Of a stretch of DNA of 64,000 nucleotides, positions 45,012 through 56,330 are shown one piece after another (the first letter of the stretch is position 1; each line of letters opens with the position of its first letter). The stretch is from NCBI GenBank assembly GCA_033782935.1, contig JAWQEG010000284.1, positions 515,001-579,000 of the forward strand, written 5' to 3'. This stretch comes from Petrolisthes cinctipes (Eukaryota > Arthropoda > Malacostraca > Decapoda > Porcellanidae). Made by a program: the position numbers and the translations under genes. Below the pieces are notes generated by a model, which had not been told where the DNA came from, made no database searches, and worked only from the letters and a program-made list of their open reading frames with translations.

Positions 45012-47045
45012 GTTATATTTTTTACATTTTAGTTTCGTTTTGCCAGATTTTCATTAGGGATACTATTACTCAAAAAGGTATAAGTTACTCAAACACCAAT
45101 GAGACTAAAAATATGCATATTTAAACAGACCTAACATACCGTACACTATCTAACTGCTATTGGTAATCTCCTATCTTACATTACATAATCCTCTATAATC
45201 ATTGCATTTAGCAGTGAATCATGTGATGTGACTCAAGTAGACATGATAAAATAGTCATTTCTAACATGGTTAATGACTTTCAAATAATGTCATACTGTTG
45301 TCTGTCATGAATCATGATGGCGGTGGCACTTATTTCGCAGTAGATACTACGTCTTCCTCTCCACAGTTTCGACAAAAAGAAGGACTATATACTTTTTGGC
45401 TGTATTACCAAAGAAAACCACTTTGTTGTTATTGGAGAGACTACTGAGAAAGAGTGTATAGTATAAGGAACCACTCCAATGTCAGTGATGATCACCAATG
45501 AAGATAGTTTAGATTTCCTCAGATTGAAATGATAAACTTATCCGAGAAATAGGACCATGACATAATATATCGCTCGTTGCACAATAAAATTTAGTGCCAT
45601 TCTCACACATACTCGAGTAATATTGAGTATGTAGTGTAAGCACAGTTAATTAGGAGACTTATGTGTTGCATGAGAAATACTGAACAGTTCAAGGATTCAC
45701 AGCATAATAAATTATTTTCCCAGTCATTAGTCTAAGCAATTGCTCTTCAATTTGGACCCTGGAGGTGAAGTATTGTCTGCGGTGATATGGACAGTACTTA
45801 ATTAAGGGTTATGGCACCCCTTCAGACCTAACCAACGGCCATTTAAGGGGTCTGGCACCCCTTCAAATCTAACCCACTCCCTTTTAATACTTTAAATATC
45901 CCTCCTCTCCTTCCTGCTTCCTCTCAGTCTCCTTATTTGAAACTACAAGTTCTAAGTTCTTTCTGGCCTAGCTCAGTCTTGATTTGTTATTTCTCCCGCC
46001 CCCCCCAAAAAAAAAAAAAAAAAAAATAATAATAATATTAATTCTACATCATATTTCTGGTTTCTCTATTAATTTCGTACCTAATTATCATGGGGAAAGA
46101 ACCCTAACCTAACCTAACCTAACTCCACTTGACAAACCTAATTAGAACTGCTGAACTTTTCTTCAGAAACACTCATAATATTTTTTCATTATCTGTTATT
46201 TTGTCCAACTTTTGTGTATTGTTTGATTCAGGGGATTCAGTTTAACACTAGTTTATTGGTAAGATTGGGCTTTGGTTATTTGTGTGTGGTCACCATTGAG
46301 GAATATGGTTAATGATAACTTGTAGGAAATTGTTCATTTACTGATACCAACTAATATTTTTACAGCAATGTTGTTGCTGTGTTATATTTTTTACATTTCA
46401 GCTTCGTTTTGCCAGATTTTCATTAGGGATACCATTACTCAAAAAGGTATATGTTACTAAAACACCAATGAGACTAAAAATATGCATATTTAAACAGATC
46501 TAACCTACCGTACACTATCTACTTGCTATTGGTAATCTTCTATCTTACATTACATAATCCTCAATAATTATTGCATTTAGCAGTGAAACATGTGATGTGA
46601 CACAAGTAGACATGATAAAATAGTCATTTCCAACATTGCTAATGACTTTCAATAATGTCATACTGTTGTCTGTCATGAATCATGATGGCGGTGGCACTTA
46701 TTTCTCAGTAGATACAACTCTCTTACTCTCCACTCTCTTCCTCTCCACAGTTTCGACACGTATTTCTACCACTCATACCGTCATACGCATAATGTTATGT
46801 TTTGTTTCGTGTTTACTTTTGTCAGCTGATCGAGCTTGCTTTTGATTGGCTGGAGTAAGTCAGAGTCACTTGAAAGCGCCACCCTGATTGGCTGAACGAC
46901 ATAGGGCACCCGAGAAGATTTAGGACTCCCTAACTACTTAGGAACAGGATAGGACGCCCTAAAAAGTTTTGTGTATACCATCTTAGGGCATGAAATAGGA
47001 TGTCCTAACCTGTTCCTATCTTAGGACTCCCTAAGTCTTGTCCAC
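45012..47045 (+). mobile_element. Fused partial copies of the 2,184-4,030 Harbinger-type element
   Basis: 45,012-45,370 matches about 3,335-3,690. From about 45,375 to 47,045 the sequence matches about 2,400-4,000, so the end part occurs twice (again at 46,380-46,740). The left TIR is missing. The right end stops at CCTAAGTC near 47,038, before the TIR tip. ATTGGCTGGAGTAAGTC and GATTGGCTGAACGACATAGG match the family right end. Confidence 0.75.
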
Positions 47046-47260
47046 TCGTTTCTCTGTGCAACTCACCATACCCAGTTTTCTGCCTGCCGGTGTACTGAAA
47101 CACAAGCGGACGTTTACTTTCAAGTCCAGAGGTATTGGAGTGTTATATTATGTACTGTACAGTTGTGACTTTCATTGTATGCAGATTTGTTGGTAACATA
47201 TATTTCATGTAATTTAGGTTAAGATGTAGGATTAAGTGCTTTGTTTTATTGGGTGTCCAG
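47046..47260. other. Short unassigned spacer ending in CAG
   Basis: No gene is recognised. The last three bases (CAG, 47,258-47,260) are the left target duplication of the next element. Confidence 0.5.
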
Positions 47261-47621
47261 GGGCCGGATTCTCAAAGCAACTTAGGACATCCTATCTCAT
47301 TTGGGATGTCCTAACTTCCCCAGGCGAGTTAGGTCCACATACTCAAAACACTAAGACATCATACTCAAAACAATTTCGGCACTGTGGGCAGCCATCTTGT
47401 GAGGACTTAAGACACGTAGATTTAGGACAACTTCAGAGCAGTCCTAAGTGAAGTTAAGACACCGAAACACATAGAAAACGTTAAATTTGTCGATAGAGCG
47501 ATCCTCCCGTGGCTCTCTCCGTTGCTATCCCACCAAAACACCATCACCCACGTCACGTGTGAACATTGTTGTTGTGACTTGTGGGAGAGCTGAATGAACT
47601 GAACACCGAGTGCTAAACGTG

Positions 47622-47935
47622 ATGGAACTGTGGTTTGCGCATGAGAATAGGCATCGCCTACGGAGGGAAAGAGTGTATAGGGATCCATTGGACCCACTAC
47701 ATGTTAGTGAAGAACATTTACTTCGCTATTATAGATTTCCTCGGCAAGAAATCTTGAACTTGTGCCAGGAACTTGACCCACATGTTCGTCGACGAACGAG
47801 GAGATCTCATGCTATACCAACACACGCAAGTGTTAGTAACTCTACGAGTACTAGCTAGTGGAACCTTTCAAAGTGTGATTGGAGACTCTGCTGGAGTGAC
47901 TCAGTCAAGTGTGAGTAGTGGTGAACTCGGTAGTA
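47622..47935 (+). pseudogene. Harbinger transposase N-terminus, truncated
   Basis: RRERVYRDPLDPLHVSEEHL, LRYYRFPRQEILNLCQELDP and RRRTRRSHAIP match the N-terminal part of HARBI1-like transposases. A frameshift near 47,820 moves the continuation into another frame, which reads QVLVTLRVLASGTFQSVIGD and SAGVTQSSVS, the next conserved block. After about 47,935 homology stops; the DDE catalytic domain is not found anywhere in the element. Non-functional. Confidence 0.8.
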
Positions 47936-48039
47936 CATTTGTTGGCTGAGAAAGCTTCCAAACACGTAATATTGTAGATAATTTCTTTGTATGAAATAAA
48001 CTTGGTAAAATGAAATAAATCCATTGTTGTTAATTAATG

Positions 48040-48840
48040 CATTTCCTACTTATCCCAATAACACTCTCAAAACTACATTTTACCAGTAATAAAGACTTTG
48101 TGAAAATATAATTCAGATTAGATTCAGCTGTTTATTGTACAAAAGCAGCACACTATAAAATTAAATACAGTACAGGAATAAAATATTATCACAGCAACAT
48201 GACACACCCAAAATATAATTACTTTTGAAAACAAAATTAAAGTTAGTGAGGTAGTGAGAGTTCTGTTAGCATAATCACTGTACAGCTACAATAACACTCA
48301 AAACTACATTTTACCAGTAATAAAGACTTTCTGAAAATATAATTCTGTATTACATTCAACTGTTTATTGTACAGAAGCAGCACACTATAAAATAACCTAC
48401 TGAGTTTGGCACATTATAACATTGTTTGTAAATATAAAAAATGTTTTCTTCCTGAAGAAATTAATGTTTCTCATATCAAGTTTTTCCAACAAACTACTAA
48501 TACTGATGAACAATACAGTACAGTATATACAAGGGGCCGGACATTTGATTAGTTCAGGCCAAACTTGACTAAGCTAGAAAACATTAAAATTAATACAGTA
48601 CAGAAATAAAATATCACAGCAACATGACACACCCAAAATACAATCACATTTGAAAACAAAATTAAAGTTAGTGAGGTAGTGAGAGTTCTGTTAGCATAAT
48701 CACTGTACAGCTACAATAACACTCAAAACTACATTTTACCAGTAATAAAGACTTTCTGAAAATATAATTCTGTATTACATTCAACTGTATAGAAGCAGCA
48801 CACTATAAAATAACCTACTGAGTTTGGCACAGTATCACAT
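48040..48840. repeat. Imperfect tandem repeats inside the Harbinger element
   Basis: AACTACATTTTACCAGTAAT occurs three times (about 48,070, 48,303 and 48,727). Each is followed by AATAAAGACTTT and then an AGCACACTATAAAAT block. A GACACACCCAAAATA and AGTTAGTGAGGTAGTGAGAG unit appears twice (about 48,205-48,260 and 48,625-48,690). Unit spacing is about 235 and 425 bp. Non-coding. Confidence 0.75.
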
Positions 48841-49021
48841 TGTGGCAGTGGATGAAAGGTTGAGGAAGGATGTGTACGATGCAAAAGTGGTGAGAGGAAT
48901 GGTCCAATGCTCCGACCATTTTGCGGTGTTGGTAAGGATGAAGGTTAGGGGTAAGTGGGAATATAGTAGGAGGAATGAAGGGGTAAGGAACAAGAGGGAG
49001 GTGGCTAGTGGGGAATGGTGA
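48835..49021 (+). pseudogene. Endonuclease fragment of an RTE-like LINE
   Basis: VVRGMVQCSDHFAVLVRMKV and RGKWEYSRRN match the end of an APE-type endonuclease (SDH motif) of RTE-like LINEs. It would lie just upstream of the part preserved at 19,265. Composition (GT/GGA-rich plus strand) is also like that LINE. It ends about 35 bp from the stop codon of the Myb-like gene. Confidence 0.6.
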
Positions 49022-49054
49022 TGTTGCCTGATGGTTCGTGACTTTGGATATTTT

Positions 49055-51757
49055 CTAACAGTCCTGAACTCTCAAAGTCAATATGTTCTGCAGTGACTGG
49101 GATGACTCCACAGACATTGTAGAGTGGCGTGTTGTGTCATCTACTCCTTCCATCAAAATATCTTCAAGTCCCTGATTGTCCCAGGAGGTAGAGGGTTCCA
49201 GGTGAAACGTCGTTGACAATGGCCTGGCTCTAGCAGCACCAGAGGTAGACTGAGGCTCATCTGTAACAATAAGAAATGCTGTGGTGTTTATGTAATATGG
49301 TTACAATGAAAAAGGAACTGCGATGCATAGTGGGGGCAATAAACACGGGGCCGCTTTTCTCCTTCAAGTTTCTTCTTGCTTACTGCTTCTTCCTCAAAGT
49401 CTCCTGTCTGCATTGCAGTTCCTTTGGTAATACTGTACATACATTTCACTGTCACCCAACATATATAAATACAATCACTCTTGGCCTGAACAGCAAGAGA
49501 AAACAAACGTAAGTTACCTACATCACCATTCTGCATCTGCTGATTATTGTGTACAACAGTGGTTCTCACGGGTGCCATGGACAGTGCCTAGGGGTGCCAC
49601 AAGATTGTCATGAATTTTGTCTTGGCTAGATCATCTCAAGGTACATTTGTAAAACTGTTTGTAGCAGTCTGCCTATAATTAATTGTCGGTGTAGGAAGGT
49701 ACTCGCTCTAATATTTTTCTAAAATATAGGTAGATATTTCCTTTTGCACACTTGTAATAATAATAATAATAATAATAATAACGGCAATAGAATGTAATAG
49801 TACTCCTTGCGTAACCAAATGTAACCACATGTTTCTCACTAAATCAGGTTAGCTTTTGTTTGTTTTGCTTATTTGATTATCAGTGATTATCATGCCTTTT
49901 TTTTCTTCTTTTTATGCTAGTCTGCATTTATAACTCTTAAATTAATCTACTCCTAATATTCTGAATCTAATTCTACTGATCAGTTCTATGTTTGGGCATG
50001 TACTGTACCATATGTTAATTTTGGTTTGAGTATGGATAATAATTTTAAATAATTAATTAAAGTAATTTAAACAGCTACAATTGTATATCAAAAGTTAATT
50101 CATGTGAGGAGGGGTGATGGTGAAAAAGGGGTGCCACAGAAAGGATTATATAAATTCAGGGTGCCATCACTGAAAAAAGATTGAGAACCACTGGTGAACA
50201 ACATCTTCAATACAGTATGTATTGCATCTCGTCAACCTACTGAAGATTACATAATGAACATCAGCTAAGATCAATAACATCTTCACTACCAATTATGCAT
50301 CTACTTACTGGGTTGTGGTGCATGCTCATCAAGTGTCCCTGTCAACGGCATGGGTCTGACAACACTACCAGCAGAGGTCGATGGCAGAGGCTCATCTGTA
50401 ACAATAATATGTGCGGTGTTATGCAACAGTATATCCAGTACTAATACAACATGTTTACTTTGAGCTTTTGTAGTAACAAACAACACATAATAACCATAAT
50501 ACTGCATGCATAAAAAAGACACAAATACAGTACAGAATTGGGGCCTTGCATTCCACTGCACTCTATAAGTTATTTCAGACCTTAACGTACCTGGCCTAAC
50601 AATACAAAGTCACCGAGGAAAGCATGACAATCCCTTACACAGCCCTTCCATTATCTTCTGTGAGAGAACATAGTCACAATATGCACTCCGTAAAAATTAG
50701 TCAAATTTACCAGCAGTGATGTCCTCGCTTTCGAAAGGGCCAGAGATCCCCTCAATAGCCTCTGTCTCGATGAGAGCAAGCATTGCCTCCTCTGTAGGCT
50801 TCCAGTCCTTTGTGTCAGGTATTCCACTACCTGTAAAAGCCATGGAATTACAGTCATATCTAAGATGAACAGTAGTATCGTTGCAGCATTGCTTTAAGTA
50901 GTCAAACTCTAGTACAGTATATTGTATTGAGCTTCTTGAATGCTTAATTTCTTTCTGTATTGTGAAGTATAATTCTGCCAATCTTTCTCAATACATTACA
51001 TTAGTAGATGAAATTCCAAAAACTATCCTACATCATAAATTATTTAATGATCACTTAAGGTAGCCTACATATTGTACCCAAAATTTCTGGTAAACTTTTA
51101 GTATCATGCTTTTTTTAAATTACATGCCTAACCTAATGTATATAGGCTGAGTTAACAAATTCTATAATGCACACTATTAAAAGTATAATGCAAGAACAAC
51201 TGAAAATATTTACTCTAATGCAGTTCTCTAATATGTTTTTCCCAAGTCAGGTTTTGGGAATTAGCCTGACCTAACCAAACCTCAGAACCACAGCAGACTA
51301 CCGGGACCTAACTGGGGCAAACCGTTATGAAGAAAGGTCCATATAGGTTTACTAGTGAGTAACAATGGAAGAAACAATCTACTACACAATGGCAATACAG
51401 TAAATAAATACCATAGAGAAACTAATATTTAATGGTTATTATGAACATCAATTTTCAATGATGTAAGTACTTACCTGTCACTCTGATTTCACTCCTTTCC
51501 TTGGCTGCCTTCTTTTTCACGTCGGACCTGAAAGTTCTGAATTTTTTCTTAACTTCCTGCACATCCCACGAGACTCTGCTAATGCTGTTCACAGACTCGG
51601 TGACTGCCCTCCACTCATTGTCTTTCTCTTTAGCAGTTATTTCAGAGGATAATACACCCATTTTCACTGTCTTCCTTGTTGCCATTTCTTGCAGCATCAT
51701 CAGTAACTCTTCGTCTGTGAAGTTCGCAGCTGTTCTTTTCTTCTCTGGTGGTGACAT
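49055..51757 (-). CDS. Harbinger Myb/SANT-like DNA-binding protein, four exons
   Basis: Exons: 51,475-51,757, 50,711-50,830, 50,309-50,395 and 49,055-49,260, with GTAAG or GTAAAT donors and TTACAG acceptors. All three introns are phase 1, and the joined frame (696 bp, 231 residues) runs from ATG at 51,757 to TAG at 49,055 without a stop. The first exon has NFTDEELLMMLQEMATRK, NEWRAVTESVNSISRVS and VQEVKKKFRTFRSDVKKK, the three-helix Myb/SANT-like fold of Harbinger accessory proteins. The second has DWKPTEEAMLALIETEAIEG, a typical downstream motif. Exons 3 and 4 are acidic and Ser/Thr-rich, and both begin DEP or NEP after TGTTACAG, suggesting an exon duplication. In the family this protein binds transposon ends and carries the transposase to the nucleus. 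A hAT MITE lies in the third intron. Confidence 0.85.
49557..50193. mobile_element. hAT MITE in the third intron of the Myb-like gene
   Basis: Ends CAGTGGTTCTCA and TGAGAACCACTG, with near-identical 8-bp flanks GTGTACAA (49,549-49,556) and GTGAACAA (50,194-50,201). GGGGTGCCAC near both ends continues the inverted repeat. It contains (TAA)n at 49,757-49,781. No transposase. TIR and 8-bp duplication are diagnostic of hAT. Confidence 0.9.
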
Positions 51758-52111
51758 GGCAGAATGATGGCTTCAAAACTTAGTGCGACGTTACCACTGA
51801 TGCTGACAGTCTCTTTGCGGGAGATAAGAGAGAGATAAGGCTGCAGGCACTATGTCACACCTCCCAGCGTCCCTTTATGTTTACACAACACAGCTGATAG
51901 GACCCTTATTGGCACAGTGGCATTCATTGCTTTCTATTGGCTGGATACACTTGAAAGACGCCACCTGATTGGCTGAAGGTTTTCCGAGGTCCTAGAGGAA
52001 TAGGACGTCCCAAGTGGTTAGGAACAGTTTAGGACGTCCGAAAAATGTTTTGAGTATCGGGACTTACGACACGAAATAGGATGTCCTAAACTGTTCCTAA
52101 GATCGGACGTC

Positions 52112-54963
52112 CTAAGTGAGATAGGACGTCCCAAATGAAATAGGATGTCCTAAGTTAAGAACCGTTTTGAGAATCCGGCCCCAGGCGTATAACTCGGCCC
52201 TTCCAGGGGCATATCGCCATGGCCCCTCGGGTGCAGCTGCCAAATCAAGGCATTCCAGGGAGGATAACTCGGGCTCACTGGGTATATGTTCTTGGGGCCT
52301 GGTTCCCCTTGGCCTCACGCCAGTGCCCCCTGGGGCCCAGTGGTTCCCGGACGGATGACTGGGTCCCTCTGCCAGGGGCCTATCGCCATGGCCCCCCGGG
52401 TGCAGTTGCCGAAGCAAGGCATTACTCGGAAGATTACTCGGCTCCCTGGATTTTTTCGCACAATATATTAACAGTTGTTGGGCTCGTCTCAGACGGAGGG
52501 GAGGCACTTGTGACTCCACTTCTAGACGCTCGATTCGAGTGCAACGTAGGGCTCCAAGACACACCCGCAAACACGCATTCTGCACTACACTCAAACCTTT
52601 CAACACAGAATCAGATGCCGAACCATACACTATTGACTCATAATCTACTCTAGATCTAATCAGGGATTTATATAGAATTAGAAATGACTTCCTATCTGCC
52701 TACCATTTGGTACCAGAAATGCACTTTAACAAATTATGTGTTGGAGACATTTAGTTATTAACTAACTGACATGGACTCGCCATGTCAGCCGACTGTCAAA
52801 ATGCAGTCCAAGGAATTTAGTAGAATTTTGGATAGGTAGGGGGTTGTCACCCATAGTCAGCCGGACGTCTGGCTTCTTCCTATGAGTGAAAATAACCCCT
52901 ACACTCTTTCTCATCGAAAACTTAAAACCTCACTGGAGGCCCCAATTGTGAATCAGATCCAGTGCCAATTGGATCCGAGTTGCCGAAAACTCTGCACTAC
53001 AGCTGGAGTGCCATATTGCACAGTCATCGGCGTACAGTGAGTATTTAAGATTTCGAGGAGGAGCTGGTAGAATGTCATTGGTCATGCATAGAAATAAGGT
53101 CGGAGACAGGACACTTCCCTGCCTGAACAAATATGTCCGAGAAAGTGACTGTTTCCGAAAAAAGCTTGACAGAGAAAGTTCTGTCAGAAATGAAATTTTT
53201 AACAAAAAAGGGCAGGTTACCGCGTAATCCCATCGCATATAGTTTCCTGAGGAGGCCATGTCGCCACGTCGTGTCGTAGGCTTTTTCAATGTCTAAAAAT
53301 ACTGCAATCAAAATTTTTTTTTTGGCAAATGCCTCTTGAATTTGAACTTCCAGGTTTACTAGTTGATCAAGCGACTGACGACCTTTACGGAAGCCACACT
53401 GCTCGTCAACCAGCAAATTCCTGGAATTTAAAAAGTGCAATAGCCTATGATTAACAATTCTCTCCATGACCTTGCATAACCAACTTGTGAGCGCAATAGG
53501 GCGATACGACGTAGTCGATCTGGGATCCCCCCTCCTTTCGGCATGGGAATGACATGTGCAAAGTGCAACAACTTAATCATGGACCCATGATCAAGATGCT
53601 TTATCATCTCATACCGAATCTCATCGGGTCCTGGGGATATCCCACTACAGGCTCCTAGGGCTTGGACAAGCTCTTGCATAGTTGATGTTATTAAAAGAAA
53701 TGTTTGGTAATTCTTTGTGATATTTTTTCCTTATTTAATTTTTTTACAGTGGACCAGACTTGTGATATTGGTGTTTCAATATTTATACTAGAGACAAAGC
53801 ATCGCCAGGAGTCTCGTTTGGCTTGTCTGATGGTTCTACGAGCCCTAGCTCTCGCAAGTTTATACTTGCGAAAGTTCTCATCACTAATGTGATTTTTGAA
53901 AAGCCTTTAGGCTCTATTCCTCTCACACAGTGCACACAGTGCCCTGCGGCAATCTGGTGTCCACCATGGAACTCTATGCTTTGCGCTATCTATCGAAGGC
54001 ATAGGAATTGTTGCCATTGCGGCTTTGAGGATATTATGTTTAGTACTATTTACTTTATCTTCAATGGTTTTCCAACAATTTCAATTTTGACACTCTTTGT
54101 GAAGAACACCCAGTCTGCTTTTTTAACGTTAAATTTAGGTGCTGAAGGCTCTGTAATAGTGTCTTTTAAGGGTGTGCAGGAATAGGAGGACATGCTTGAA
54201 GGGGGTGCGGGAGTAGGGGACAGGCTTGGGGGGGTTTTGGGGGGTTCAGGAGTAGGGGACAGGCTTGGGGGGGGGGGGTTAGAGGGGTGCGGGATATAGG
54301 GGACAGGCTTTCTACCCACCACAAGCCTGTCCCCCTATTCCCGCACCCCCGAAGCATGTCCCCCTACTCCCGCACCCCCTTAAATTTAATCAAAATAGGA
54401 AAATGGTCGCTTCCCAATGAGTCATCAATGGTAGCACTGGCATGAGGCTGCAATTGTTGGGGAGACCAGAGATAAGTCAAGGACGCTAAAATTACCGGTA
54501 TTATCATCAACTCTCGTCGGACTACCATCATTCAGAAGAACCAAATTGGAATCACTCATTAGCCTAGCTACCTGTTCTACCTTCCTATCATCCCGCAGGG
54601 AACTCCATAACGTATGATGAGCATTAAAATCTCCTAAAATTAATTTTCTACAGGGCAGACTATCCTGTAGCTCAAAAACATCCTCATAAGTTACCGTGTC
54701 AAGAGGACAGTAGACAGAACAGATAATCAGGTAGGTGCCACCGAACATTACTCTGCAAGCGACACTTTCCAGAGGAAAATTACAGGGCACATCAGTGAAA
54801 AGGAGGTTATGGCGGATGTAGATTGCCACCCAACTCCACCACTCCCCCCATGGTCTCTCCTGATTAAGCTGTAGTTCCGAAGCTGAACAATTTCGTCTTC
54901 GACTTGGTCGTTCAGATGAGTTTCCTGAATGGCAATAATATCGGCAGCGTAAGAAGAGGCCAA
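52112..54963 (-). pseudogene. LINE copy A ORF2 (endonuclease and RT), broken
   Basis: Starts with a WNCRS-type motif near 55,010. The endonuclease has ASSYAADIIAIQETHLND, SLPCRKLILGDFNAHHTLWS and SVLDLSLVSPTIAASC (54,430-54,960). RT pieces are GISPGPDEIRYEMIKHL (about 53,600), DEQCGFRKGRQSLDQLVNLE, AVFLDIEKAYDTTWRHGLL (first catalytic Asp, about 53,280) and YSLYADDCAIWHSS (about 53,010). The last frame, 52,112-52,630, has LRVCLGALRCTRIERLEVES and the Pro/Gly repeats; its final codons are Harbinger DNA. Many stops and frameshifts. Confidence 0.8.
54170..54383. repeat. Palindromic G/C-strand-biased minisatellite inside LINE copy A
   Basis: Units like AGTAGGGGACAGGCTTGGGG repeat about four times. 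After 54,318 the same unit appears inverted (AAGCCTGTCCCCCTA). LINE copy B has no such block at the equivalent place (about 61,830), so it was inserted or expanded here. Confidence 0.8.
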
Positions 54964-54988
54964 AAGTTTGAGTTACTTTAATCTAGCT

Positions 54989-56309
54989 CTAAGACTTCGA
55001 CAGTTCCATTGGATTATGGTTAGCGCGAAGATTATCGCTGTTTACGTTGTTTTGGGGAGCCTCGTTCATGAGACCGAACCTTTTTGTGCAGGGAGGGAAC
55101 ACCCTCCTCCTCCTCTGCACTTCCCGGGGACCTCCCTCGAGATGGTTTCGCGATGGTAGACTCCATCGCCTGTTCCTCTCACGAGATACAGAGCCAGTCC
55201 TCGAACGGCTCGTCTCGCGAGAAACAGAACGACTCCCGGATGTATGCTTCATGGGAGTTACCTGAGCGAGAACATGAGACTTAGAAATTGATTCGGTGTT
55301 ATCAGCCTTGTGGTGCTTGTTTTGCTGGGTTGATAAAACAATTTCTTCCAGTTTCTTTGTCAATTTTTCTACTTGAACTATTAATTTGTTAACTTGATTC
55401 TTTAATTCTTTTATTTCCTTATCCTTAGCCTTGATAACCACGCTAACATCAGTTGCATCAGCAGTGGTGCCAGCCATTGCTGCAGCATAGGAAACTATGG
55501 GAGTCTGGTTAACCCCCTCCACCTTCCTCTTTGCCTCACCATAACTGACATCATGATCCCTCATATATGCCATTGCCTCAGTCTCCACTTTAAGGCTCCT
55601 GCAGTCACCTGCATTTGCTTGGTGGGGGCCTCCACAATTAGCACACTTGAGAACTGTCTCAGAACACAAAGATGTCTCGTGACTACCGGCACATTTTCCA
55701 CAAGTGAATGAATCTGAATCCTTACCAAAGCACCTCAATGCTGTGTGTCCGAATTTCTGGCAACTGAAACAGCGCATAGGTTTCTGTATATATGGTCTGA
55801 CATGAACTATTACGTACCCAATCTTAACTGTGTCAGGAATCAGAGCAGAAGCAAAAGTAAAAAAAACATAAGCCAGATTTCTCTCTCATGTTCTCTTTCT
55901 TCTTGGTCATGCTTTGAACATCAACAACGCCTTGGTCCCTCATGCCCTCTAAAATGTCTACCTCATTCATGGCTGCCAAATCCCTATGGAAAATTACGCA
56001 CTTACAGGTATTTGGGCCTACTGGAATGGTGGTTTTCACTCTGAGGTCATGAATTTGCGTCAAATCCTTAACCTGGGATACCTTCAGCACTTTAACCAGG
56101 AGGCTACCATCACGCAACTTCTTAACATAATCAAGACTACCACCCACATGACCTTCAAGGACCCTTTTGATGATAAAGGGGTTAACAGTCTTGAGAGACT
56201 GACCCACGTTCACACATCGAACATTTACAAAGCGAGCATTCATTGGAGGAATTTCAATATCAAATTGTCGTTGTCTGTCTACCGTAGGGGTTCCATTATC
56301 GTCCGCCAT
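54989..56309 (-). pseudogene. LINE copy A ORF1, single frameshift
   Basis: 56,309-55,833 reads MADDNGTPTVDRQRQFDIEI, then a nucleic-acid-binding-like part (LKTVNPFIIKRVLEGHVGGS, RDLAAMNEVDILEGMRDQG). A frame change in a T-run near 55,858 leads to the next frame, 55,777-54,989. That one has three Cys-knuckle blocks (MRCFSCQKFGHTALRC, TCGKCAGSHETSLC, KCANCGGPHQANAGDC), a Lys/Glu-rich coiled-coil-like stretch (KAKDKEIKELKNQVNKLIV) and a basic Ser/Arg tail (SGSRSVSRETSRSRTGSVS). Apart from the one shift it looks whole, about 440 residues. In this LINE group ORF1 coats the RNA. Confidence 0.8.
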
Positions 56310-56330
56310 TCTCCTAGTTTGGTCCTACGT

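Larger units (their letters stand above)
47261..52181. mobile_element. Large PIF/Harbinger element with Myb-like gene, CAG target duplication
   Basis: TIRs GGGCCGGATTCTCAAA and TTTTGAGAATCCGGCCC, bordered by CAG on both sides (47,258-47,260 and 52,182-52,184). Subterminal TAGGACATCC/GGATGTCCTA words are repeated in both orientations. It encodes a Harbinger transposase N-terminus (+) and a Myb/SANT-like accessory protein (-), transcribed toward each other as in autonomous Harbinger transposons. The DDE core is missing. Extra material includes tandem non-coding repeats, an RTE-like fragment and a hAT MITE. Confidence 0.85.
52182..56330 (-). mobile_element. I-superfamily LINE, copy A
   Basis: Minus-strand order is ORF1 (CCHC knuckles), endonuclease, RT. 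The 3' part after the RT (RNase H) is absent: the copy ends at the Harbinger element. ORF1 and ORF2 overlap by their ends. An inverted minisatellite interrupts the endonuclease (54,170-54,383). ORF2 carries Pro/Gly-rich tandem repeats just after the RT. Confidence 0.85.

Noticed and set aside
47046..47260. Continuation of LINE copy A on the far side of the Harbinger element
   Set aside because: CAG borders both sides, but the left flank shows no RNase H or LINE tail similarity, so continuity could not be shown.
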